The notes under the pieces: model-generated
Seen by the model: only the letters and a program-made list of their open reading frames with translations
The model's database searches: none
What the model was told of the DNA's origin: nothing
Source of the DNA: Paracoccaceae bacterium
GTDB taxonomy: Bacteria; Pseudomonadota; Alphaproteobacteria; Rhodobacterales; Rhodobacteraceae
Direction of reading: 5' to 3'
DNA: 47,006 nucleotides
NCBI GenBank assembly: GCA_902606585.1
Contig: CACLGX010000012.1
Location: forward strand, 1-47,006
Program-made: the position numbers and the translations under genes
In this document: piece by piece, positions 20,315-28,008 of the stretch
How positions within the stretch are numbered: the first letter of the stretch is position 1
How the letters are laid out: each line of letters opens with the position of its first letter

Positions 20315-20761
20315 ATTAAATTAACTTCGGCTATGTACGAAAATCGTTGTTTATATACGTATATTTACGTCTTAGCGGAGCTAAACGGAGGTCTAAAACG
20401 GTATCGTCTGTGATCCATTTGTGATCCTGATCACAAAAATACGAATGAAATTTAGGTACTATAATTATGGGTCTTGACCATGATCGATTTGGGCTGTTTT
20501 GAGAACTGATTGCCCTTCTTTTTGTTACGCCTTTTGCCAGCTGTGGTGGCTGCCATATTCTGCTGGCGACAGGGCCTTGATCACCTTCCCAAACAGATAC
20601 CTTTCACCCCAACGGCCAGAAATCTGCAAACAATGAAATTTGTTGATTTTAATTGAGTGTTAAGTCTACTCTCGATCTATAAATAAATAGTTCAATTATT
20701 TCATTGAGACAGTTTTCTGCTTTGGCCACATAATTGAGCAGGTTATATAGGAGGTCAATTT
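20315..20761. other. 447-bp non-coding left end of the islet
   Basis: This stretch has no convincing complete gene. It contains a near-palindrome ACGTATATTTACGT at about 20,357-20,370 and a 17-bp arm-like sequence GTGATCCATTTGTGATC at 20,410-20,426. The arm recurs with one mismatch at 27,621-27,637 near the other end of the islet. A more GC-rich coding remnant lies on the minus strand at 20,525-20,629. A good AGGAGG ribosome site for the binding-protein gene closes the stretch. Confidence 0.6.
20525..20629 (-). pseudogene. Possible 3' remnant of a gene, C-terminus ends SHHSWQKA
   Basis: On the minus strand a frame of 34 codons is open without a good start and ends at TAA 20,525-20,527. It contains GRWGERYLFGK and IKALSPAEYG. 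Codon use is more GC-rich than in the neighbours, suggesting a transferred gene fragment. I do not recognise the parent family. It lies just inside the left end of the tRNA-Asp islet, where a lost mobility gene could have been. Confidence 0.3.
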
Positions 20762-22255
20762 ATGTTAAACAAGTTTAATAAACCAATCCGGGTTGCCATC
20801 TATGCCTCGATTGCATTAACCATGAGCTTTTCTCATTTGTTTGCTGGCTCATCAATATCTATCGGCATGCAGCAGGAGCCTACTTCCCTAGACCCAACTT
20901 CAGACGCGACTGCATCCATTGACGGAATGTTGTCTCACAATGTTTATGAATCCCTCACTACAGTAAACGAAAGCGGACAGGTCCTACCTGCGCTTGCAAC
21001 TGATTGGCAGGTCTCCCCAGATGGGTTGGAATATACTTTCAATCTTCGTAAGAACGTTAAATACCATGACGGTTCTGCCTTTGATAGTGAAGATGTATTA
21101 TTTTCTTTTGAACGTGCTATGTCTGAAGACAGCGTCAATCCAACCAAGAAAATATTCAAACCAATAGAAGAAATTTCAGCGCCAGACAGTCACTCTGTTG
21201 TAATTAAACTGAAGAAAAAAGATGCGTTTTTTCTTTTCAACATGGCAAAAGGTGATGCTTCGATTGTTGCTTCGGAAAGCAGTGCTTCAAACAATGAAAA
21301 ACCCGTTGGAACGGGTCCATTCATTTTTGATGATTGGAAACGAGGTGATAGGCTAGTACTTGTGAAAAACTCAAATTGGCATGATGCGCAATCTGTGTCT
21401 CTTGAAAAAGTAGAGTTTAGGTTCATTTCTGACGCTGCTGCGGCAACAGCAGCAATGATGGCTGAGGAGTTAGATGCTTTCCCCGGTTTCCCCGCGCCAG
21501 AATTACTTGAGCAGTTTGAGGCAGATCCGCGCTTTACGGTTACGATCGGAAGCACTGAGGGAGAAGTCATCCTTGCCTTCAACAACAAAAAATCACCTTT
21601 TGACAACTTAGATGTACGTCGCGCATTAAGCCATGCGATAAACCGCGATGAAGTAATCGATGGAGCCATGTACGGTAGAGCAGTACCAATCGGAAGCTTC
21701 TATCCGCCTCACGGCGCTGCTTATGTTGATTTGACGAATGTTTATGCTCACGATCTGGATAAATCCAAAGAGTTGCTGAAAGTTTCTGGGTTAAAAATTG
21801 ACGAATTAAGCTTGCGCGTTCCTCCTTTTCCCTATGCCACTCGGTCTGCTGAAATTATACAGGCGCAATTTTCTAAAGTTGGTATTGATGTTAAAGTGGA
21901 AAACGTAGAGTGGGGCTTTTGGATAGATGAGGTGTATAAAAAGAAAAACTACGATATGACAATTATTGCACACACCAGTCCCAATGATCTTGGAAACTTT
22001 GCGCGCGGCCCCAAGTACTTTTATGGTTTCGATGATCCAGCATATAACGATTTGTATGCGCAAATTGTCGGAGAGGCCGATCCAGAAAAGCGCAATGAAC
22101 TTGTTAAGCAGGCTCAGCGCTATCTAACTGACAAGGCCGTGCATGGTTTTTTGTTTCAACTTCCAAAACTTGGTATCTTTAAGAATGGGATAAAAGGTTT
22201 CTGGAAATCTGCACCTGTTCTTTACCAGCCGCTACAAGCTGTATCAGTGAATTAA
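20762..22255 (+). CDS. ABC transporter substrate-binding protein, peptide/SBP_bac_5 family
   Basis: The 497-residue periplasmic protein binds the ligand for the importer encoded downstream. A signal peptide covers about residues 1-29 (VAIYASIALTMSFSHLFAGS). The mature part shows family 5 features: DPTSDATASIDGMLSHNVYE, KYHDGSAFDSEDVLFSFERA, and RRALSHAINRD near 285-295. It has an excellent AGGAGG ribosome site. It is the first gene of a six-gene run in an islet bounded by tRNA-Asp repeats. The ligand could be an oligopeptide, nickel chelate, opine or another small organic compound. The phosphatases at the end of the run hint at phosphorylated substrates. Confidence 0.93.
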   Translation: MLNKFNKPIRVAIYASIALTMSFSHLFAGSSISIGMQQEPTSLDPTSDATASIDGMLSHNVYESLTTVNESGQVLPALATDWQVSPDGLEYTFNLRKNVKYHDGSAFDSEDVLFSFERAMSEDSVNPTKKIFKPIEEISAPDSHSVVIKLKKKDAFFLFNMAKGDASIVASESSASNNEKPVGTGPFIFDDWKRGDRLVLVKNSNWHDAQSVSLEKVEFRFISDAAAATAAMMAEELDAFPGFPAPELLEQFEADPRFTVTIGSTEGEVILAFNNKKSPFDNLDVRRALSHAINRDEVIDGAMYGRAVPIGSFYPPHGAAYVDLTNVYAHDLDKSKELLKVSGLKIDELSLRVPPFPYATRSAEIIQAQFSKVGIDVKVENVEWGFWIDEVYKKKNYDMTIIAHTSPNDLGNFARGPKYFYGFDDPAYNDLYAQIVGEADPEKRNELVKQAQRYLTDKAVHGFLFQLPKLGIFKNGIKGFWKSAPVLYQPLQAVSVN

Positions 22256-22262
22256 CAGATCT

Positions 22263-22292
22263 GGCAGTCTAGGTCTAATTCCCTAGGCTGCC
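22263..22292 (+). promoter_or_regulatory. Intercistronic stem-loop after the binding-protein gene
   Basis: An 11-bp stem, GGCAGTCTAGG with CCTAGGCTGCC (one G-U pair), closes an eight-base loop. No T-run follows. Such hairpins after binding-protein genes commonly stabilise the upstream mRNA, giving more binding protein than permease. That role is inferred from position. Confidence 0.6.
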
Positions 22293-22340
22293 TAATCGCA
22301 GATATGTCGGTAACATAAAGTCAAATGATCTTATTTTTTA

Positions 22341-23270
22341 TTGCGGCGCTTAGTAAACTTTTTAGTAACACTTTTTGCCGTCTCGATAATTGTTTTTGCG
22401 GCTATGAATGTGTTGCCAGGGGATCCTGCCCTCACTATTTTGGGGCTTGATGCAACTGAAGACGCTTTGGAAGCCTTAAGGCAAAGGCTAGGACTCAATG
22501 AGCCATTAACTAAGCGATACTTCTTGTGGATAGGCAATGCCCTGACGGGAAATTTTGGAATTAGCCATTCATTTTCCGTTCCCGTCTCAGATTTAATAAT
22601 TGAACGTTTGCCTCTTACGGTTTCACTCGCGATTTCAGGAATGACTTGTACCGTGATATTAGCCTTTGTTCTCGGTGTCTTTGCTGCAGCAAATCATAAG
22701 CGTTATGGAGATTGGGGCGTTATGGTAATAAGCCAGCTAGGTATTGCACTGCCCGCATTTTGGCTTTCTATCCTTTTGGTTCTACTATTTGCAGTAAAGC
22801 TACGCTGGCTGCCGCCTGGAGGTTTTCCTGGCTGGGAAAACCCTACAGATGCGATACGTTCCTTGATCCTGCCTACTTTAGCTCTATCGCTCGTCCAATC
22901 AGCAGTTTTAGCACGTGTTACTCGCTCATCTATGCTTGAAGTAATGCGTCAAGATTATATACGTACTGCTCGAGCAAGCGGTTTCCAGCGAAGTCGAATA
23001 CTCTGGCGACACACACTCCCCAATGCTTTAATTCCAATAGTGACTATCATTGGTATGCAGTTCGCAGCTCTAGTCACTGGAACAATTGTGATTGAGAATG
23101 TTTTTTATTTGCCAGGTTTAGGTAAATTGATATTTCAATCTATTTCAAATCGTGACCTACCCACTGTTCAGGCCTTGGTTATGCTATTTGCTGCCATTGT
23201 TATAATCGCAAACTTTATAGTTGATATTACCTACTCTGTGATTGATCCCAGACTGAAAGATCGAGCTTAA
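22341..23270 (+). CDS. ABC transporter permease, DppB/OppB type
   Basis: The 309-residue inner-membrane subunit has six predicted helices. The N-terminal motif FAAMNVLPGDPA near 23-34 and the EAA-type loop YIRTARASGFQRSRILWRHTLPN (split in text as YIRTARASGF and LWRHTLPNALIP) contact the ATPase. The TTG at 22341 is taken as start because an in-frame stop lies 15 bases upstream and the family N-terminus fits. The ribosome site is weak, consistent with lower expression than the binding protein. It is two bases from the second permease. Confidence 0.9.
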   Translation: MRRLVNFLVTLFAVSIIVFAAMNVLPGDPALTILGLDATEDALEALRQRLGLNEPLTKRYFLWIGNALTGNFGISHSFSVPVSDLIIERLPLTVSLAISGMTCTVILAFVLGVFAAANHKRYGDWGVMVISQLGIALPAFWLSILLVLLFAVKLRWLPPGGFPGWENPTDAIRSLILPTLALSLVQSAVLARVTRSSMLEVMRQDYIRTARASGFQRSRILWRHTLPNALIPIVTIIGMQFAALVTGTIVIENVFYLPGLGKLIFQSISNRDLPTVQALVMLFAAIVIIANFIVDITYSVIDPRLKDRA

Positions 23271-23272
23271 AT

Positions 23273-24088
23273 ATGCGATTTCCATTAAACTTTGTAATTG
23301 GTTCAATAATGATTATTTTCGTTTTGACCGCTGCTGTAGTTTCTTTATTTTGGACGCCTCACAGCCATAGCGAATTAAATATATCTATGAAATTTGCTGA
23401 ACCTAGCATGCTTTACTGGCTTGGGACTGATCAGTTAGGAAGAGATGTAGTTTCACAATTAATGGTCGCTGCTCAAAACTCTGTGCAGGTTGCACTTTTG
23501 GCAGTTTTTTTTGGTGGCGCAATCGGAACTTTCCTAGGCTTAACGGCTTCGGCTATTGGTGGAGTGGTAGAAGATATAATTATGAGATTGGCAGACTTAG
23601 GGTTTGCGTTTCCAGCCTTGCTTTTTGCAATTATGCTTGCCGCCTCATTAGGACCGTCTCTTAACAATGCGATTATCGCAATAGCTTTCATTAATATACC
23701 TATCTTCGCCAGAGTATCACGAGGTAGTGCTAATCAAATTTGGCAAAGAGAATATGTTGCTGCTTCCAAAGCTTCTGGGCTCACAAAGTTCAAAATATCG
23801 ATAGATCATATCCTACCTAACATTATGGCACCCATAATCGTTCAAGCTACTATTGAATTTGCGGTCGCAATTCTAGCTGAAGCGGCGCTTTCGTATCTAG
23901 GGCTTGGTGCACAACCGCCTCAACCCTCTTGGGGCCGAATGCTATCCGAAGCTCAAACACTCATGTATTTAGCGCCGGAATTAGCAATTTATCCAGGTAT
24001 TTGCATAATAATTGCTGTCATTGGGTTTGGCTTATTAGGTGACGGATTGCGGGATATTACTGACCCACGGTTGCAAGGGGACAGATAG
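23273..24088 (+). CDS. ABC transporter permease, DppC/OppC type
   Basis: The 271-residue inner-membrane partner of the DppB-like permease carries the DppC N-terminal block WLGTDQLGRDVVSQ near 47-60. Its EAA-type loop has YVAASKASGL and DHILPNIMAPI. Five to six helices are evident. The start ATG is two bases after the previous stop, and the stop directly abuts the ATG of the ATPase gene, so the genes are translated as one operon. Confidence 0.92.
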   Translation: MRFPLNFVIGSIMIIFVLTAAVVSLFWTPHSHSELNISMKFAEPSMLYWLGTDQLGRDVVSQLMVAAQNSVQVALLAVFFGGAIGTFLGLTASAIGGVVEDIIMRLADLGFAFPALLFAIMLAASLGPSLNNAIIAIAFINIPIFARVSRGSANQIWQREYVAASKASGLTKFKISIDHILPNIMAPIIVQATIEFAVAILAEAALSYLGLGAQPPQPSWGRMLSEAQTLMYLAPELAIYPGICIIIAVIGFGLLGDGLRDITDPRLQGDR

Positions 24089-25783
24089 ATGATTTATATT
24101 GAAAAACTTACTGTAAAGTTGCCCAAAGTTGAAGCACTCAAAAACATTAATCTTGAAGTGAAAGCGGGCCAACGGTTGGGGCTCGTAGGCGAGAGCGGTA
24201 GTGGCAAAACAATGCTTGGTTTAAGCTTATTAGGTATTACACCAGATCCAGCAATAAACTCCGGTATATTAAAGATAAACAATCTAAATATGCTCAATGC
24301 ATCGGAAGATGAGTGGATAAAACTCCGATTGCACAGAATTGCAATGGTTTTCCAAGAACCCATGAGCGCATTAAATCCGATAAAACGTATAGGAGACATA
24401 CTTTCTGAACCTATCAGAATTCACCAGAAAATTAGTTACTCAAATTCGAAAAAAAAAGCACTTAGATTACTTGAGGAGGTGGGGTTACCAGAAGTTGAAA
24501 TCAAAATAAATCAATTTCCTCATGAACTCTCGGGCGGGCAGCGTCAGCGAGTTTTGATAGCTTTGGCACTCTCTTGTGACCCTGAAATATTAATAGCAGA
24601 CGAGCCAACTTCGGCACTAGACTCTAACACAGCTCTTCAAATCACTAATTTATTGGTTTCTCTATCTAAGAACCGAAATATGGCCTTAGTTTTCATAAGT
24701 CACGACTTAAATGCAGTTGCTAGAACCACCCAATATTTGGCTGTAATGTTCAAAGGTGAAATATTAGAAAAAGGGCCCACAAATAAAATACTAAGCAACC
24801 CGCAACACGCTTATACAAAAGGGTTAATTGCCGCTCGACCAAATTTGGAGCCTAAATTTAAAGACTTAGAAGGGAAACGACCGCGATTAATAATGATGGA
24901 AGATATTTTCTATTCGAATGAAGGAAAGTCGACTGTCACATCTCACAGCTCACCCAGTTTTCTATCTGACGCAAAAAATCAAAATTTAGAAACTAATGAC
25001 GAAAAGCATGAGCCATTACTCAAAGTAATTGACCTTAGTAAATCATATAAATTACCGCGCAAAAATCTTTTCGAAAGACGCTGCTTTTTAACTGCAGTTA
25101 ATAAAGTACATTTCACATTGGAACATGGTCAAACACTGGGCATTGTTGGGGAATCTGGGTCGGGTAAGTCTACCATTGCTCGACTAATTATGGGTTTTGA
25201 AAAGCCTGATACTGGGAAGGTGTCAGTTAAAGGTAATGATATAAATAAGATTAGCCAAAAAAAGCTCAGATCTTTGCGATCTGAGTTTCAAATTGTATTC
25301 CAAGATCCATTTGGATCATTAGATCCACGCCGTAAAGTGGGATGGTCAATTTCTGAGCCACTTCGAGCACAAACAATTGGTTCTGCACACAAAAAGCTAA
25401 TAGCAGAAGCTCTACATCAAGTTGGCTTGAAACCTGATGATGCAGATAGATACCCTCACCAATTTTCTGGTGGTCAAAGACAGCGGATCGCTATTGCCAG
25501 AGCACTTGTAAGCCGTCCCAAAATTTTAATTGCCGACGAGGCAGTATCAGCACTGGATGTCTCTGTTCAAGCACAAGTACTCAATCTTTTTATTGAACTT
25601 CAAGAAAACTTAGGACTTGGGGTGATATTTATAAGCCATGATCTTGCAGTTATAAACAGTGTATGTGACGATGTTTTAGTAATGAAAGATGGAAACGTGG
25701 TAGAGACTGGTCCAACTATGGAGGTGATAAATACTCCAAAAGATCCTTACACTATTGAACTGTTGAATTCAGCAAGCGCTTAA
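24089..25783 (+). CDS. ABC transporter ATPase, fused DppD-DppF type
   Basis: This single 564-residue polypeptide carries both nucleotide-binding domains. Domain 1 (about 1-255) has Walker A GESGSGKTM near 33-41, signature LSGGQRQRVLIAL and Walker B ILIADEPTSALD. Domain 2 (about 310-564) has Walker A GESGSGKST, FSGGQRQRIAIARAL and ILIADEAVSALD. In domain 2 the residue pair after Asp is Glu-Ala rather than Glu-Pro; the catalytic Glu is retained. The linker includes the oligopeptide-transporter C-terminal extension. It energises import through the two permeases. Confidence 0.94.
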   Translation: MIYIEKLTVKLPKVEALKNINLEVKAGQRLGLVGESGSGKTMLGLSLLGITPDPAINSGILKINNLNMLNASEDEWIKLRLHRIAMVFQEPMSALNPIKRIGDILSEPIRIHQKISYSNSKKKALRLLEEVGLPEVEIKINQFPHELSGGQRQRVLIALALSCDPEILIADEPTSALDSNTALQITNLLVSLSKNRNMALVFISHDLNAVARTTQYLAVMFKGEILEKGPTNKILSNPQHAYTKGLIAARPNLEPKFKDLEGKRPRLIMMEDIFYSNEGKSTVTSHSSPSFLSDAKNQNLETNDEKHEPLLKVIDLSKSYKLPRKNLFERRCFLTAVNKVHFTLEHGQTLGIVGESGSGKSTIARLIMGFEKPDTGKVSVKGNDINKISQKKLRSLRSEFQIVFQDPFGSLDPRRKVGWSISEPLRAQTIGSAHKKLIAEALHQVGLKPDDADRYPHQFSGGQRQRIAIARALVSRPKILIADEAVSALDVSVQAQVLNLFIELQENLGLGVIFISHDLAVINSVCDDVLVMKDGNVVETGPTMEVINTPKDPYTIELLNSASA

Positions 25784-25784
25784 A

Positions 25785-26591
25785 ATGAGCAGCTTTTTAC
25801 ATATCAGTGATTTGCATATCTCGTGCAGACTTCGGGATACGCAAAATGAGAATAATAACCCGAATTCAAACTTAAAGATGGCCATTAACATAACAAATAG
25901 ACTAACACCAAAGCCGAAGTTTGTGATATTTAGCGGCGATCTGACCGATACAGGTGATCTCGAAAGCTATGAATATCTTAAATCTGTCATTTCGGCTTCT
26001 AAGATTCCTATTATTTTAGCACTTGGCAATCATGATAACAGATCAAATTTTCGAAAGGTTTTTTATGGAAGTGAAATTGATGACCCATATTTTCATGCTT
26101 CGGAATATGACGAATTCAAGGTTATCGTATTAGACACGAGCAAACCTTCAAAAGTTTCAGGTACTATTTGCGAAAATCAATTTATTTTTTTGCAAGAAGT
26201 TCTTAATGAAAGCAAAAATCACAAAGTGCTTCTAGTGCTGCATCATCCTCCATCAGTTGATGAGGATGATTTACCATGGACAACACTTGATAAAAAAAGT
26301 TCGCTGGAACTCTATAGTTGTTTAAAAGGTCACGATATTTCTGGCATTTTTTGTGGACACATCCATCTCAACAAATTCATAAATTGGAATAATATTCCAA
26401 TTATCACTTCCAGTGGGCTTCAATCCACAATTGATCCATTGGAAAAAACAGAATTAAGATTACTTGAAGCAGCAAGCGTGAACCTTTGCAAACTTAACAA
26501 GGGCGGGCTAAATATTACAAGTTTACAAATACACCCAGCAGGAAGAGAAATAAGACGCGTTAATAAGAATTTACTTGGTTTGATGGTTTAA
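25785..26591 (+). CDS. Class III metallophosphoesterase (CpdA/GpdQ-like)
   Basis: The 268-residue cytoplasmic protein has the five calcineurin-type metal motifs in order: ISDLHIS (near 7), SGDLTDTG (near 50), GNHDNR (near 83), LHHPP (near 149) and CGHIHL (near 188). This is the layout of 3',5'-cAMP phosphodiesterase CpdA and glycerophosphodiesterase GpdQ. No signal peptide is seen. It starts one base after the ATPase gene ends and overlaps the next gene (TAATG). Position after the importer suggests hydrolysis of an imported phosphodiester, but cAMP hydrolysis is an open alternative. Confidence 0.85.
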   Translation: MSSFLHISDLHISCRLRDTQNENNNPNSNLKMAINITNRLTPKPKFVIFSGDLTDTGDLESYEYLKSVISASKIPIILALGNHDNRSNFRKVFYGSEIDDPYFHASEYDEFKVIVLDTSKPSKVSGTICENQFIFLQEVLNESKNHKVLLVLHHPPSVDEDDLPWTTLDKKSSLELYSCLKGHDISGIFCGHIHLNKFINWNNIPIITSSGLQSTIDPLEKTELRLLEAASVNLCKLNKGGLNITSLQIHPAGREIRRVNKNLLGLMV

Positions 26592-27358
26592 TGATGGTCA
26601 CAACGCAATACCCAGTATACAGAATTCTTGGCACTCACAATGTTAGAGACTTGGGTGGCTACCGAACAAAAGGTGGCAAAATTACTAAGACTGAGCGGTT
26701 CATACGCAGTGATAGCCTCCACAGAATTGGAGCCGAAGGCATCAATTTTTTGCTCGAGAAAAATCTAACAACAGTCATTGATTTACGAACAAGTAATGAG
26801 ATTGAAAAAGAGCCAAACCCATTTTCTGATATTGGTGGAGTTACATATCTAAATATACCATTACTGGAAAATTTGGCTCCAGCTTTCTTAGGAACAAGCA
26901 AAAATGGAAAGATTTCAAATGACCCTCTTTTATCGTTTTACCTATCAGCTCTTCATGAAAGACAATCTGCTATAAGAAATATTTTTTCAGCAATTTCGGA
27001 ATCCAATCCAGGCTTAATTCTTTTCAATTGCACTGCTGGTAAAGATAGAACTGGAATAATTTCAGCCCTTCTATTAGGTTTAGTTGATGTTCCATCAGTC
27101 GACATTATAAAAAATTATACAGATAGCGAACTGTTTATCTCTGAATTAGTTGAAGAATTCCTTGAAAGATCCCGCCAGCGAGGAGGAGATACCGAGTCCT
27201 ATGCTCGAATGCTTAGGTGTCCAGGGAAAACAATGGCTAGCGCTCTAGACAGTATTTATGTTAGCCACCAAGATATTCGTACTTACTTAACGACAATAGG
27301 ACTTTCAGAGGAACAGTTACTTAAGGTATCGCATCGATTAGTAGATAGCGCCTATTGA
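26591..27358 (+). CDS. Tyrosine-phosphatase-like protein, IphP/Y_phosphatase3 family
   Basis: The 255-residue protein has the family N-terminus HNVRDLGGYRTKGG and FIRSDSLHRI, and the Cys-X5-Arg phosphatase loop FNCTAGKDRTG near 150-160. Members hydrolyse phosphotyrosine, phosphoinositides or small phosphomonoesters. The ATG overlaps the stop of the metallophosphoesterase gene by one base, so they are coupled. A diesterase followed by a monoesterase could release phosphate from an imported organophosphate in two steps; that is inference. A hairpin at 27,420 may end the transcript. Confidence 0.85.
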   Translation: MMVTTQYPVYRILGTHNVRDLGGYRTKGGKITKTERFIRSDSLHRIGAEGINFLLEKNLTTVIDLRTSNEIEKEPNPFSDIGGVTYLNIPLLENLAPAFLGTSKNGKISNDPLLSFYLSALHERQSAIRNIFSAISESNPGLILFNCTAGKDRTGIISALLLGLVDVPSVDIIKNYTDSELFISELVEEFLERSRQRGGDTESYARMLRCPGKTMASALDSIYVSHQDIRTYLTTIGLSEEQLLKVSHRLVDSAY

Positions 27359-27419
27359 ACTTTAAAGCTTTATTCAACAAACAATCATTATTGCAAAGTA
27401 GTTTAGGATACACCCTGAT

Positions 27420-27445
27420 AATTAGCTTTCTAAGAAGCTAATTTT
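27420..27445 (+). terminator. Hairpin downstream of the ABC/phosphatase operon
   Basis: AATTAGCTT and AAGCTAATT form a nine-bp stem around a six-base loop, followed by TTCTC. The T-run is short and the stem is AT-rich, so termination would be modest. It lies 62 bases after the last operon gene. Confidence 0.45.
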
Positions 27446-27539
27446 CTCAATTTTGAGACACAAATTATTTTAAATCTATTATTTATAAAAATTTTATCCC
27501 AAAAAACTTCTTAAAAATTTAATTTATTCTGTGAAAAAA

Positions 27540-27710
27540 TCCTCCTAATGAAAACAACAGTATAACTGCTTTTTGACATTGCGATTTGGATCTAAGTCCC
27601 GTCACCTTACACTTTTCTTTGTGATCCGTTTGTGATCGAAAGCACCCTTTTTTTGGTTAAGTATTTGTTTTTAGGAGGAATAAATGGCGCGGTTGACGGG
27701 GCTCGAACCC
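27540..27710. repeat. Right direct repeat overlapping the tRNA-Asp 3' end (attR-like)
   Basis: This is the partner of 20,145-20,314. The final 26 bp (27,685-27,710) are the real 3' end of tRNA-Asp. The arm-like sequence GTGATCCGTTTGTGATC lies at 27,621-27,637. Recombination between the cores would remove about 7.4 kb and leave the tRNA gene intact. Confidence 0.85.
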
Positions 27711-27761
27711 GCGACCCCCGGCGTGACAGGCCGGTACTCTAACCAGCTGAGCTACAACCGC
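27685..27761 (-). tRNA. tRNA-Asp(GUC)
   Basis: The 77-nt cloverleaf on the minus strand has acceptor GCGGTTG/CAACCGC with discriminator G and encoded CCA. The D-arm is AGCTCAGCTGGTTAGAG, the anticodon loop is CTGTCAC (anticodon GTC), and the T-loop is TTCGAGC. Its 3' part doubles as the attachment core of the islet extending toward lower coordinates. Confidence 0.97.
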
Positions 27762-27915
27762 GCTTCGCTCTAGGCGTAAATTCCGGTTTAAACTTGGGGC
27801 ATACACTCGTCAAGGATTCTAATAGAAATTTTAGTTATTTTTTGCGAGAATTATCAGAAAATAAAAGATATTCGCAAATTCTTAGTTATAGTTCACGATT
27901 TAGTTTGAGGATAGA

Positions 27916-27946
27916 CTTGAAAAACAGTTGATAGAGAACCAAATAT
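27916..27946 (+). promoter_or_regulatory. Candidate heat-shock (sigma-32) promoter of lon
   Basis: CTTGAAA at 27,916-27,922 and CCAAATAT at 27,939-27,946 are spaced by 16 bases. They resemble the sigma-32 consensus CTTGAAA / CCCAT-T. The site is about 60 bases upstream of the lon start, and lon is a classical heat-shock gene. The assignment is by eye. Confidence 0.4.
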
Positions 27947-28008
27947 AAAAATGTAAAACAAAAAGAAATAAACGAGTTATAATACCAACTATAAGACGAG
28001 GATTGAGC

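Noticed and set aside
27621-27637. CRP-type operator from GTGATC repeats
   Set aside because: The copies are direct repeats tied to the attachment duplication rather than a TGTGA-N6-TCACA palindrome, so an integrase arm site fits better.
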